From Tigriopus japonicus (Eukaryota; Arthropoda; Copepoda; Harpacticoida; Harpacticidae), in assembly GCA_010645155.1 (NCBI GenBank), contig JAAGOF010000312.1, positions 1 to 64,000 on the forward strand: a DNA stretch of 64,000 nucleotides, written 5' to 3'. Made by a program: the position numbers and the translations under genes. The notes under the pieces are model-generated. The model was given only the letters and a program-made list of their open reading frames with translations, was not told the DNA's origin and did not search any database. Below, piece by piece: positions 9,624 to 20,590 of the stretch (the stretch's first letter is position 1; each line of letters begins with the position of its first letter).

Positions 9624-12523
9624 TTATTGGATCCTGGAACATAAGACGGGGATTCTTCAAGAAAGAGTCTGACATCAGGGCATTTATTAATCAAACGGAC
9701 GTCGATCTTCTTTTTCTTCAAGAAACGGACGTCAGACAGTTCCATGACAAGACGTACGCGTCTTTTGACGTTACTAAGCCAAAAAGCAAGAGCCAAAATG
9801 ATAAAACGAGGCTGATTCTACTCACTAGACCAACGCTAGCCCCTAAAGTCCTTGTTCGATCAGACCTCATGAGCCCACTTTTTCCATCAATATGGGTGGA
9901 AATCCATTTAAACCAAAAATCAATTCTTGTTTGTGGACTCTACAGAGAATGGCGCGACGAAGAGAAAAACGAAGATATTAAATCACAAAGAGAAAGATTT
10001 TCAACTCTGCTGGATCAAGTCCAGAATGCTTAAAGCACTGCCAAACCGTTAATATTGGTTGGCGACTTTAACCTAGATGCAAAACGTTTCGACGACGATT
10101 CCTATCAATTAAAGTCTCTCGTTCATGACCTCAAATCTTGTCAAGCGTCAAATTCGCTAACACGTCATGATCTGGGAAACCCGTTTGTAGGCCGACGCCA
10201 GACAAAAAATGGACTGGTTACAATCGAATCAGAGATAGACTTGGTGTTCTCATCATTGGAACTACATACACTGTCGGCCAGGGCACTCACGAACGGTATG
10301 AGCGACCATTCCCCGATAATAGTGAACGTCCCAACGAAGGAGCAGAGAAAGCAAGACGACGGGAGGACCATCACGCGCAGGTCCTACAAGAACTTCAATC
10401 AAACCCAATTCGTGGAAGATCTGGCTTCGCACCCCTGGGAGTGCTTGGACCAAACTGAAGACGTGGAAGAGATGATTCAGGCTATGGATTGCTTCGTAGG
10501 GAGCTCCCTGGATAAATTTGCACCAGTGAAAACGGTCAAGATTCGCCCCAACTACAGGCACGACCTTTCTGACGAAACGAAAGCAATCATGGAGGAAAGA
10601 AACGAAGCAAGAAGAACTGTCAACCTCGTACCACAAGAGGAGCGAGCCAGGGCTTGGAAGAGGTATACACAACTTAGAAACAAGAGCACTAGAATGCAAA
10701 GGAAAGACGCACTCAAAGAAGTTCGCAGATTGTTGGGAGAAGAAAGCGAAAAGAACTCCAATATATGGAAGGTTGTAAATAAACTGACGAAAGCCGGCTC
10801 GTCGGCCCCTATACAACTTCACAAGGACCCAAACACCGTAGTGAGCGACCCAAAAGAAGTTGGCCAGGCTTTCAACGAGTTTTTCACCGAAAAAGTGAGA
10901 GAACTGCGCACAAGAATAAACCCTTCTCTTCAACAGGATCCCCTTGCCAGATTGAGATTGGCCATGAAACAGAAGAAGAGGTCCTTAAAATTCTCGTTAA
11001 AAACAGTAAGCGAGTTGACTGTTCAAAAACACATCAACCGACTCAAAAGCTCCAATAGTACAGGTTGGGACGGATTGAAAAGCGACGTGTTAAAAAAAAG
11101 CCATCAAGTACTGCTCCTACCGCTAACGAGAGTTATAAACGCGTCTCTAAAAAATGGAGTCTTTCCATCATCCTGGAAAAATGCCAAGATGATTCCTCTC
11201 CACAAAAAGGGGGCAAAGGATGAAGTATCAAATTATCGCCCAATATCATTATTGCCTGTAGCCTCAAAAGTCATCGAAGCTATTGTAAAAGAACAAGTGC
11301 AAGCATATGTGCAAGAGTCCGAATTACTCCCAAACTCCCAACATGGCTTCCGGCCCGGGAGGTCAACAACAACCGCACTTATTTCCATGATGACTGGTTG
11401 GGAAGAGAAAAGATCGGAAGACGAACTAGTAGGAGTGCTATTATTTGACCTCTCTGCCGCATTTGACTGTATGGACACGACTCTTTTGTGCCAAAAACTA
11501 GAGGTAATCGGATTCGACTCGCACAGCATTTCATGGATGAGATCTTTCCTGGAGGGAAGATCACAAAGAGTCCTGGTTGATGGGTCAACGTCAGATATCG
11601 CGAACACAGAGTACGGCGCTCCGCAAGGGAGCGTTCTTTCACCTCTGCTTTTCCTAATATATATGGCAGATTTGCCATTGTGGACAACGGCATCAATAAC
11701 CTCCTACGCGGATGACACAACGGCCTCAATGTCACACAAAGACAAACGATCTTTGGAAAAGGAGGCAACCGCAATCCTGAGCTTCATGGCATCTAACTGG
11801 CTTGTGGCAAACACAAAAAAGACCAACTACCTCCTGATCCAAAAGAAGCCAACTCAGGGGAGGACTTTACGGTCCTCCCAAATCTCTGTTGGGAGAGAAA
11901 CCATTCATGCGACATCGTCAGTGAATATACTGGGGATTGAGGTAACGTGGGATCTGTCCGGAAGGGAGCATGTCCGAAAAATGAAGAACATGATCCTCAG
12001 TCGGCTTGGTATCCTGGGCCGGCTCAACAGCGTTGTACCCAGGGCACTCCTCAGAACTGTCGTACACGGTCTAGTCCTCTCCGGGCTTAGAATGGGTCTG
12101 GCGATTTATGGAGAGGTGCAACTTAGTCAAGAAGACACAAAAACCGAACTCATGGGGGATCTCCAGATTACGTTGAATCGTATCATGCGTCTTATGATTG
12201 GTTGCCGTATATCTGATCGTGTTTCCTTGGATGCGCTCGTACAACGGACGGGCTTACCCACGGTGAATCGGATATCTGCAGAAATGATGCTAACCGAACT
12301 GAAGCGTGCACTAGACCATGACATTCCCGGTATTACCGAAAAACTCCGCCCATCCGTAGCAACCCATATAAAAACGAGGTCGTCTGGGCAAAGGAACGTG
12401 CCTCGACCAAAACCAAAACATCAAACAAGAACCAGCTTTGCAACAAAAGCATCACTACTATGGAACAGAGCCCCGACGCAAATAAAAGAAGAGAAATCTG
12501 GGGATCATTCAAGAAAAGTGTGA
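9524..12523 (+). pseudogene. LINE ORF2: APE endonuclease plus reverse transcriptase, one nonsense codon
   Basis: One frame runs from 9524 to the stop at 12523, broken only by a TAA at 10031-10033. The endonuclease starts near 9626 (IIGSWNIRRGF, FLQETD), continues past the stop with LVGDFNLD, and closes with MSDHSPIIVNV near 10300. The reverse transcriptase shows SSNSTGWDGLKSD, NYRPISLLPVASKVIEA, HGFRPGRSTTTAL, LFDLSAAFD (about 11440-11466), GAPQGSVLSPLLFLIYMAD and SYADDTT (YADD at 11705-11716). A thumb and C-terminal tail follow. The protein nicks the target and copies element RNA. Everything except the single stop looks intact, so loss of function is recent. A CR1/Jockey-group clade is likely but not settled. 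Confidence 0.9.
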
Positions 12524-13275
12524 AAGAATACGTGAACACCCTCCCCTTATAACTTCCGATGTGACCTTCAGAAACTTATTCATTCTGAACCATGCCAAAA
12601 GTGTAATAACTCACTTAACGACAAATACACACATACATACATACAATTGTAATTGTAACTAATTACATTTTTGGCCATGTAATTGACGAATTTTTAATTA
12701 CAATTTGCCAATTACTTTTAAAACTCTTACTACTTCAAATTAACGATAATATCAATTGATACTTTGAGTTTTCACTTGCAAAACAATTATTTTGTCATCA
12801 ATTTGCGGTCAATGTCATGCCATTAACAAGTAGCTTTTGTTACAATACACACCAAAGCTATGATGTTAAAATACTTTTAAACTAAAGTAGCTTTTAACCA
12901 TGATTTTTGTGTCAGGAGGTACGGCTTTTCACAACTGAGGGCAGACAAAAGAGGTGGAAAAATAAAGTTTTAAAACATCGCCATAATTGATATATGTGTT
13001 TAAAGTTCGTGTTATTTTCTGGAAAAGAAAAATATGCCTTGTGATTGATGGTATAATATTTTTGATATTTAAGCCGTCCATAAGCTTTTGGTTTTTGTAA
13101 ATCGCTCTTTCACATTAACCTTTCAGGCATTATAAGTTGCCAGTTGGTGAATTGCCATTTAAAAATGGCAGATCTGTTTATTTTTCATCGTTTTGAAAAG
13201 GCAAAAGGGTGAAAGAGACGGAAGGATTGTAATTGACATGTAATTGTAATTCAAGTCAATTACATTTTCGGATGA

Positions 13276-13504
13276 TGTAATTGTAATTGTAATTAATTAT
13301 ATTTTTTGACAAAGTAATTGTATTGTAATTAATTATATTTTTTGACAAAGTAATTGTAATTGTAATTAATTATATTTTTTGACAAAGTAATTGTAATTGT
13401 AATTAATTATATTTTTTACAAAGTAATTGTAATTGTAATTAATTATATTTTTGACAAAGTAATTGTAATTGTAATTAATCATATCTTTTGACAAAGTAAG
13501 TGTA
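13276..13504 (+). repeat. About 40-bp minisatellite inside the hAT-like element
   Basis: Six imperfect units of 37-41 bp, each containing TTGTAATTAATTATATTTTT followed by GACAAAGTAA. Copy 2 has only one or two equivalents, so the array expanded in this copy. Confidence 0.85.
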
Positions 13505-13548
13505 ATTAATTACAATTTTCAAGTAATTGAGCCAACTTTGGTTATGCG

Positions 13549-13941
13549 TTCCCCGTCCTATATAAACCATTCATGTCGTTTCTGTTTTTATCCATTCTTC
13601 ATCGTTATTCAATCGAATAAACTTGTCCACCGTTCTCCCTGTTTCCAATGTATTGTCCGTCGTAGAACATAACACTTGGCTAAGAATTGAAGTAGTCTTG
13701 GTAAGATTTATGTTGCAAAGTATCATGTTCAAAAATGGAACTATTTTTGTTTGAGTCTTTCATTCTTTTGGACACATTTGTGTATTTTTGGACACTTTTG
13801 GACACTACGATTTCCAAAAATTCTCACGATGTCAAAAAATGCCCACCCTGCTCGCAAGACCTTACTTCATTCATTGTCAAAAAGGAATTTCAAAGATCAA
13901 ATCGATCTTATTTCCAGAGTTTATGCATAACCATTTTTCAG
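13549..13941. other. End of kelch A intron
   Basis: Contains TATATAAACC (13559 on), then AATAAAC and a pyrimidine-rich stretch. This loosely resembles an LTR promoter and polyadenylation region, but no second copy or primer-binding site was found. The kelch A acceptor ATTTTTCAG ends at 13941. Confidence 0.25.
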
Positions 13942-14630
13942 GTTCCACGGAATGGGTTTCATTTCCTAGTCTTTCCCACGTTCACTATGACGGAAGTTTG
14001 AGTCTGGTCGGAAACACACCAATAGTGATTGGGGGAAAAACTGATGGTTCAAGTCTTACAACTCACGGAATCGTTGAGATATACAATCAGAATACTCGTC
14101 AATGGAACATAGGACCTCCTTTGGATCCTATCCGATACAATCATGTTACAGTGGTTCTTAATGAGACCTCTTTAGTGGTAATTGGAGGATTCAATAGTGG
14201 TTTTCTATCATCGGTGAAGCTCCTCAATATCCAGAACTTGCTTTGGGAAGAACTCGATGATCTCATTTACCGTTGTTATGGCATGGCTTGTGGATTGGTC
14301 GACGGCATCTTGATCTTGTGCATTGGAGGTGAACAACCTGGATTTTTCGTCAACTCTGCTTATGAAATGGACATGTCCATCGGCAACCCAGAATGGAAAG
14401 CAAGGCCATCGTTTAACATTGAAAAACCAACCATGGGTGGATTCATTTTGCAATTGAGAGATCATCTCTATTGTATGACAACTCTAGTGACAGGGTTCAA
14501 GCATTCGAGGATTTTGAGGATGAATCTTGAAGACCCTACTCCAACGTGGAAAATTATAAAAGTGTATCTAAATGATTTATTCTACAACGTTTTGCCCTAC
14601 GTCACCTCTGGTTACACAATTAGACATTAA
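13942..14630 (+). CDS. Kelch-like gene A, terminal exon (propeller)
   Basis: The exon runs from the CAG acceptor at 13939-13941 to TAA at 14628-14630 and encodes 228 residues after the split codon. Kelch features repeat through it: PIVIGGKT then VEIYNQNTRQWNIGPPLD; SLVVIGGFNSG then VKLLNIQNLLWEELDD; and a third blade with ILILCIGGEQPG and an aromatic pair further on. The glycine pair after four hydrophobic residues and the downstream Y/W spacing define kelch blades. The ending NVLPYVTSGYTIRH parallels gene B's KVLPYVTTGYVIKS. Kelch propellers bind protein or glycan partners; no catalytic residue for galactose oxidase can be assigned. AATAAA lies 11 bases after the stop. The frame opens earlier (13788), but that part is intronic by comparison with gene B. 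Confidence 0.85.
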
Positions 14631-14640
14631 TCAACGAAAA

Positions 14641-14646
14641 AATAAA
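14641..14646 (+). terminator. Polyadenylation signal, kelch A
   Basis: AATAAA, 11 bases after the kelch A stop codon; gene B has the same arrangement. Confidence 0.75.
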
Positions 14647-14910
14647 GTGCTTCTTTTTCACGTTGACTTCACTACTCGTATGGAACCAACTTTGGCCTTT
14701 CGCATTGTGAGAAATGGCAAATATTATTTTGTCTAGGGCTCGAATTTCATGCTCAGAAATTGATCAATATATATTTTTAGACGAATTTCAAATTTCCAAC
14801 TTTTTCCCATTTCCATTGAAAAACGACTCTTTTTGCATTTTTTTGGGCGAAAATTGGCAAAATTTAATTATTTTGGGCATTAGGGGATTTTTCAATTTCT
14901 TCAAGTAATA

Positions 14911-14975
14911 TTTTTTTTTTTTTGGGGGGGGGCGGATTTTTTAATACCGCTACAAGGAATGGGATTCCCTGTAAA
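14911..14975 (-). mobile_element. SINE 3' fragment
   Basis: Only the body end and poly-A (T-run on the plus strand) of the tRNA-derived SINE are present, with ACCGCTACAAGGAATG and GATTCCCTGTAAA. The tRNA-like head is missing, so the copy is 5'-truncated. Confidence 0.75.
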
Positions 14976-15005
14976 GAGAGTTAATGATTAATTTAGTTTA
15001 TGAAA

Positions 15006-15577
15006 TTACCATTTATATGAAATTTGATCTACCAATGAGTTACTGTTGGCAGATCTGTACAACCCTTGAAATGTGGGTTGGTCAGGAATAGTGTTTAAAA
15101 ATTTGTCCAAACCTGCCTTAAATGCTATTAGAAGATCAGCTCCTACATATTCCCGACGAAGACTAATGGGCAACAAATTGAACAATGAAGGAGCCCGATA
15201 AAGAAGGGAGGAGGACTTCATTGATCGAACTAGCCTTGATTCCTAAGATTTGGAGGTGCTCTCAGGGCGCACGTAAAACCTTTATGATCACTACAACTGA
15301 TCTCAAAGCCTGGGTTAGGACAGAGCCCATGAATGCTCTTGAAGACATACAGTATCAGATACCTTTCATACCTTCTCCGAGTACTGTACAGCCCTAACTT
15401 CTGGAGCCTCTCCCAATACGAGAGCCCTCTCATTCTTGCGATGTTCCTAGTAAAACATCTTTGGACCTGCTCGACCTTTTGCAAACCTGCCGAACTCATT
15501 GGAGCCCAAATGGGGGTAGCATTTCCAAGATGCGGTTGAACAATCGACTTGTACAGAGTCAGCATAAATCTGTCCAC
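15006..15577 (-). pseudogene. LINE ORF2 C-terminal relic
   Basis: On the minus strand, 15577-15230 reads FMLTLYKSIVQPHLGNATPI, then KVEQVQRCFTRNIARMRGLS, then ERLQKLGLYSTRRRYERYL and FKSIHGLCPNPG. After a frame change, 15221-15006 reads LYRAPSLFNLLPISLRREY and FKAGLDKFLNTIPDQP. This is the standard tail downstream of reverse transcriptase in CR1/Jockey-type LINEs and resembles the fragment at 2-400. No catalytic motif is present, and the frameshift near 15225 marks it as dead. Confidence 0.75.
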
Positions 15578-15723
15578 ATTTTCACTCCTTGACTTGATGA
15601 CAGGGATTTTGTGGTTGTTCTTTTTGTTAAACTATATTTGCTTTTGGAAAAAAAAAATGTTGTCACTTGCTGTGGCACTTCACAGTTCGGTTTCAAATAA
15701 ATGTAACAAGTTTGTCATAATCA

Positions 15724-15850
15724 GGGCCACCAGATAGTTGTAAATTACATTTTACAATGTATTTACCAAAATCTTCAGTTTTTGTCCAAAATTTCAAAAA
15801 TGAGGGTAATTTTACAAAAAAGTGGGAAAATTGCTTATTCCGTTAACACT
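15724..15850 (+). repeat. Terminal fragment of the CAGGGCCACCA hAT-like family
   Basis: CAGGGCCACCAGATAGTTGT and the following ~100 bp match the reverse complement of the right end of the 37661-38457 element. No partner end was found, so the copy is truncated. A related GGGGCCACCAAATACTTGTA lies at about 15985. Confidence 0.6.
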
Positions 15851-16625
15851 TCTCTGAAAAAAAAAAGATTTATTGATATTGATTTATCAATTGGATACAA
15901 GCTTGTAGCATAAAAGATACAAGAAAGGAAACAAGCCGTCATTTTATCTTGTAGTTGCAACAAGAAAAATTTAGTTTATGTTCGGGGCCACCAAATACTT
16001 GTAAATAAAAATTGTTAATGTAAAAACAAGTATTTGCGATTTATTCCAAAATCAGATTAGGTTTTTTCAAAAAGTTCAGTACAACCTTCCCTTTTTAACA
16101 AGGATAAACTTCCGAGTCAAAGCTAGCACCACTCCTAGTTCGAAGCACATCACTTCAAAGAACCCTTTTTGGCAACTTATGAAAAAATAATTGAAACATT
16201 TATATCAGCACGAAGATAACTAGTTAGGCCAAAAGCAAAAAGGAATAATGATTTTTCACAAATCACAAAGGAATTTTAACCATCTTCACATGCGGACAAC
16301 GAAAAATATCTTTGATTTTTTCCCCTTTACACCCTCAAAATATGTTTTAGTGGTCGTTACTCAAAACATTAACCTTGCCTGAACAGAAATTTTTTGGGTA
16401 CCGTTGGAACTGCCTATTTACATCTGTGAATAGTACTTTCTGAGCCAATAGATGCCTGCATCCGGATATTGGTGGAACTTGTGCTTGTGACAACTGACTC
16501 TTAGCCAAGCAAGAGGGAAGCATCATGAACCCTTGGTAAGCACCAGCATGTTTACGTTAACTTGAAAACGCATTTACCTACTATGCAGTGATGTCTTTTG
16601 AATGGGAAGTTTATCGGTGTTAAAA
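15851..16625. other. Intergenic spacer
   Basis: Apart from the related scrap near 15985, I see no gene or repeat structure here. Confidence 0.25.
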
Positions 16626-16869
16626 AGGGCAGGTTGTATTGAACTTTTTGAAAAGACCTAAACAGGGACCAATTTGGCAACACTCGAACTGGTTCGATTT
16701 CGAGTTCCATCCATTGTTATAAAAATGGATTTCGAGTTGGCAGTGCTGCCATATTTTATGGAAGTTAAGGTCTATTGCTTGTTGAAAAGTTTAGTTGTGG
16801 TCAGATTTTTGACCCTAAAAACCAAAACGGCAAAACTCTGCCAAAAATCCAACTCGAAACACATCAGTA
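16626..16869 (+). repeat. Dispersed repeat R1, copy a
   Basis: About 244 bp that reappears in reverse complement at 29371-29608. Shared pieces include TTTTTGAAAAGACCTAAACA and AGATTTTTGACCCTAAAAAC. Family unknown; no coding signal. Confidence 0.75.
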
Positions 16870-17311
16870 TTACTATGCCTCTTTTGATACAGTAAACCTA
16901 TCAACAATGTGAAATTTTCTGTGCTTGCCAGAGATTTCAATGCATCTTAAGCGCACTGTATTGCAGAACCTTATTTTATTTACCAAAAAAAGAAACGGAT
17001 GACCTAAGATTGGTTTAGTAGATTTCCGTTTTTTGCTTTAATTGCCTTCTCTTCAAAAATTTATTGTCATTTTCAGGTCAATAAACTCAAACTTTTTTAC
17101 TTTTTTTTCAAATTCGAGTCACTTATTTTATGTTTTTCATTAACTATTTTCCGACTCTTATCAATATAGAAATCAATTATTTTGCCACAAAATCATGTTC
17201 AAATCCGGGCCATGCTTATAACGTAAGACTTTCATAAAAGATCGGTAATGTCAACAAACCTTAGCTTTCTCTCATAAGACCATTATCTCGGTGCCAAGAA
17301 GATGATTGGAT
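16870..17311. other. Intergenic spacer
   Basis: AT-rich, with no recognisable feature. Confidence 0.25.
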
Positions 17312-17319
17312 GTCATGAC

Positions 17320-17804
17320 TAGGGGTGTAGATTTCTGACAAATAAAACATATTTTTTAGGCCCCAAAAATGGCAAATAAAAGCGTCCAAATTGGCAAATA
17401 AGATGGCAAATAAACAAGGAAATGGCAAATAAAATGGCAAGTAGACACAAATATTTACCAAAATATAGCAAAACTGGCCACTAAATTTGGAAAATAAACA
17501 TTATGTTTCACCAACAACAAAGTGAAATGCAAGTATATGAACATTTAAGAGAATTATTTTTACTCCGTTGAATAATCAAAATATCCTTTAAACAAAACAG
17601 TTTGGGCACATTTCTTTCTTCCAATTTTTGAACAGGAAGGACAATTTTTGCTTTGATTTGGCAAAAAAACGACAAATTTTGTACTTATCTGCCCAAAAAT
17701 GCCAAATAAAATGAAAAATGGCAAATACACTTTCAAAGCTAACAAATGGCAAATAAACATGTTTTTGGACATAAAATCTTATTTGCCTGAAATCTGCACC
17801 CCTA
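17320..17804. mobile_element. hAT-like MITE with GGCAAATAA subterminal motifs
   Basis: The ends are TAGGGGTGTAGATTTCTGAC and, in reverse complement from the right, TAGGGGTGCAGATTTCAGGC. Flanking 8-mers GTCATGAC (17312-17319) and TTCATGAC (17805-17812) match at 7 of 8 bases. The 485-bp interior is non-coding and contains many (T)GGCAAATAA copies near both ends. Confidence 0.8.
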
Positions 17805-17812
17805 TTCATGAC

Positions 17813-18885
17813 AAAAGACAAGTGTGTCACTGTATGGCTTTGGACAACAATTTGAAATGACATAATGCTTGTCTGTTTGGTTGAATTCAATATTGACCGT
17901 AGTTAAGCTTGGGAAGAAATGGAGTTTAAAATTCATTTAAAAACTTTTAACTTGGATGTTTCTTGTATTAGAGTTACAAATTTGTAAAGTGCATGCAGAT
18001 TTGTTCTCCTTTTATGTATCTTCCCACAGAGTTCCCAGAGAGGAGACGCCAGGGCAGACAGACCTAACATTTTGTTGGACAATTTTCAGGCCCCAGCTTA
18101 CCTTTGTTTGTAATGTTTTCCAAGCAGCTGTGCCTAAACAACTTCGTTTAAAGGGTTGAAGTCATGGTCACTTGTTCCGCCTTAAAATGTCCCAATCATT
18201 CAGGGCCTGACAAGATAAACCTGTCAGACCAGAGGCATGATTCTGCACGTTAACTTCACATTATTAATTCGCAACATTTCAAAACGAACACAACTTTGGC
18301 CTGAAGGGAAATTTGTTTGTTTGGGCACAACTTAGGTAATAACCTTCAAAATATTAAGTTTTAACGTGCAACCTTTGCTCTTCAACAGCTCGTCCAACAA
18401 AAATTTCCGTATATCCGCCCTGTGTATCTTCCCTTGCACTCCCTTCAAAATGCAGGGCGACCAAAAATGTGCCAGTGTTTCACATTCGCCATCATTTGTC
18501 TCACTGAAAAGAGAGGAAAGATGTTACAAAAGCAGTTACCCCTGTGCCATCCAACTACAGGCTACATGGGAAACCGGGAGAACGGTGGAAGACATTTTTG
18601 CAAACAGAAAAATGTAGAGGGATTGGATTAATGCAGATAGGGACAATGAGTTTAAATAGTACAGAAGGAACGCACCAGGAGAATCAGAGTACAAGGGAGA
18701 GCACAGAAATCAGATACAGAACACTTCCCCAAATCAAATTTTTCCATGCAACATTTGATTCAACTTAACATTTTTGACCCACACGGCCTTCATTGATCAA
18801 TTGGTGAAAACACCTCCACTTTTTAAGGAGAGTTCCATTTTTCCTGATAGTTGTGATTGTCTTTTTCTTAACAATTTACACAAGA
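17813..18885. other. Spacer, no confident gene
   Basis: Short frames near 18366-18768 show no family resemblance. Part of the right side may belong to the mariner relic that becomes recognisable at about 18886. Confidence 0.25.
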
Positions 18886-18929
18886 ACAAGGGCCAAACTT
18901 TGGTTTGTGGAGTGATCTTGAGTGATGAC

Positions 18930-19771
18930 TAGAGCCAAGACTTTTAGGTGAAAAATTAGAAAATAATTTTTCACCTTTTTTACTGCTTTTGATGGAAAAT
19001 TTTTTTTTTGCCCTTTTTAGCAAAAAAAAATTATTTTTTTGACACTTTTTGGGACAAAAGGTTAATCAATGCCGAAATTTACAACATTTACCACCTGGTT
19101 TAGAGAAAGTGATTTCTAACTTAGTGAAAAATGGTCATATTTATACTATCACTAAGGAAGGGCATTGATTTAAATTCACATTTAATTTCAAGAGGCTAGA
19201 GGCAGTTCTTTGAAAAATGTAGAAAGGAGTAAAATTTACAATTATTTTTTTCCATTGGCCTTCCAAAGAAAAAGGTTGGTAGTGCATTTATCTAACTTCT
19301 TCATTTTTTAAAGAATTGGCTTCTGGGCACTGCGCAAAAAAACAGCGCATTGGAGGTTTTGTGAGTCAATCAAATTTGGCACCTCAAATGACAAGCTCGT
19401 AAACTTGTCCATGTTGAAAATGATGGTTCAAATGGCACAACTTGGTAAGAATGTGGTGTGGGCTTGGTATGGTAGCTGACTGCGTCATGCAGTGTGAGGC
19501 TACTGAGGTAATCAACGGCAATAATACTTCACATTATATATTCCGATAGAAATTCAAACAGTCTCAAATAAGGATAAAAAGCGTGTCAGGTGAATCGGGA
19601 TTCTCAGGGTGACCTCGGTATACTTCAACATTCCAATACGTTCACCAATGTAAGTGCTTCTGTTGTAAAAGGCGCACAATAAGAACCTTTTTTTTTACTT
19701 TTTTTGGTTATTTTCTTCACCTATTTACCACTTTTTTTGGCTTTTTTCTTCACCTAAAAATCCTGGCTTTA
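18930..19771. mobile_element. hAT-like MITE, TAGAGCCA family
   Basis: The left end TAGAGCCAAGACTTTTAGGT pairs with the right end, whose reverse complement is TAAAGCCAGGATTTTTAGGT. The flanking 8-mer GTGATGAC is perfect (18922-18929 and 19772-19779). The 842-bp interior is non-coding, with TTTTTCACC/CACCTTTTT motifs near both ends. It interrupts the mariner relic. Confidence 0.9.
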
Positions 19772-19891
19772 GTGATGACCATATGCCTCCACACATCACC
19801 GAAACACGGCCCAAGGTAAGCTCAAGCATTTTATTTAAGGATGTGGTTACACCTATCACCATGAGACAACTGGTAACCGTCCCCTGGGTAT

Positions 19892-20590
19892 TAGGGCTGA
19901 TTCTCGAGAATTCTCGCTCGAGAATTCTCGAGAATTTCTCGAAAAAATCGAGGATCGAAAATTCTCGAGAATTTTTCCGAATCCTCGAGAATTTTCGAGA
20001 ATTTTTTATTAGATTACTCTAGGTCATATTTTGGAATTGATGGCAAAACTGTTTCATTCAAAACAAAAGTTTCAAGGAAAAGAACAATAGGAGCCATGAG
20101 CAATGTTTGAAACTTTATAAACATCTTTATGGTACATTCGAACAAGAAAATAACTCGTGAACCAGCCCAAACAAAATCTTCTCTGTTCAGATTCGAGGCA
20201 AGATTCTGTGTCTGATTTTTTTCGAGATTCTAATGGCTGTGGTGGTGTGTACAAGAAACCCCGGTTTTGAAAATTACAGCTGACCAAAAATGCGAAAATG
20301 TTCGAAGTTTTAACAATGTCAGTAGAACGTTTCAGAAATGTCAAAAATGAAATTTCAGATATTATTGTCCGTGAGGTCCAATCATTGTTTTTCACACTCG
20401 TGTTCATATTGATTTTGGTATAAACTTCAAAAAAAAAACAATTTCAAGTGCTGTGGAAGCTTTGAATGTACATTTTTTTCGCTATTTTCACTTTTTCTCA
20501 AATTCTCGAGAATTCTCGAGAATTTTTCTCGAATTCTCGAGAAATTCTCATTCTCGAGAATTGAAATGTTCGAGAAAATCGTCAGCCCTA
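19892..20590. mobile_element. hAT-like MITE with TTCTCGAGAA arrays
   Basis: Both ends begin TAGGGCTGA when read inward, and the flanking 8-mer CTGGGTAT is perfect (19884-19891 and 20591-20598). The subterminal zones (19899-20000 and 20498-20575) are packed with the palindromic motif TTCTCGAGAA. The 699-bp element has no coding capacity. It interrupts the same mariner relic. Confidence 0.92.

Larger units (their letters stand above)
9311..12644 (+). mobile_element. 5'-truncated APE-type LINE
   Basis: This insertion interrupts the hAT-like element. The flanks GGGCCAAGTAAT and AATTGTAATTG rejoin to the sequence of the uninterrupted copy 2, leaving only about an AAT duplication. It contains the end of ORF1 (9312-9623), ORF2 (to 12523), a short 3' UTR and an ACATACATACATAC tail ending at 12644. 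The simple-repeat tail and 5' truncation are as expected for target-primed reverse transcription. Confidence 0.9.
9015..13540 (+). mobile_element. hAT-like element, AATTGTAATTA family, copy 1 (hosts a SINE and a LINE)
   Basis: The element starts CAGGGTTGGAGAGTAATTG and ends ...CAATTACTTGAGCC-like sequence closing in CAACTTTG. The flanking 8-mer GTTATGCG is perfect on both sides (9007-9014 and 13541-13548), the TSD length of hAT elements. Subterminal DNA is full of TAATTGTAATTA motifs. Removing the SINE (9104-9278) and LINE (9311-12644) leaves about 1 kb of non-coding sequence. That remainder is collinear with the reverse complement of copy 2 (44583-46224), including a long shared stretch around 13110-13230. 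No transposase is present, so the element is non-autonomous. It lies in kelch A's intron. Confidence 0.9.

Noticed and set aside
10262..10933. Long minus-strand frame (223 codons)
   Set aside because: It is a shadow of the LINE ORF2 on the plus strand and has no domain of its own.
13549..13690. Solo LTR (TATATAA, AATAAA, pyrimidine-rich stretch)
   Set aside because: No second copy, no primer-binding site and no target duplication could be found.
19899..20575. TTCTCGAGAA arrays as heat-shock elements
   Set aside because: Spacing of TTC and GAA units mostly does not fit the alternating nGAAn/nTTCn rule, and the arrays are explained as subterminal repeats of the hAT-like MITE.
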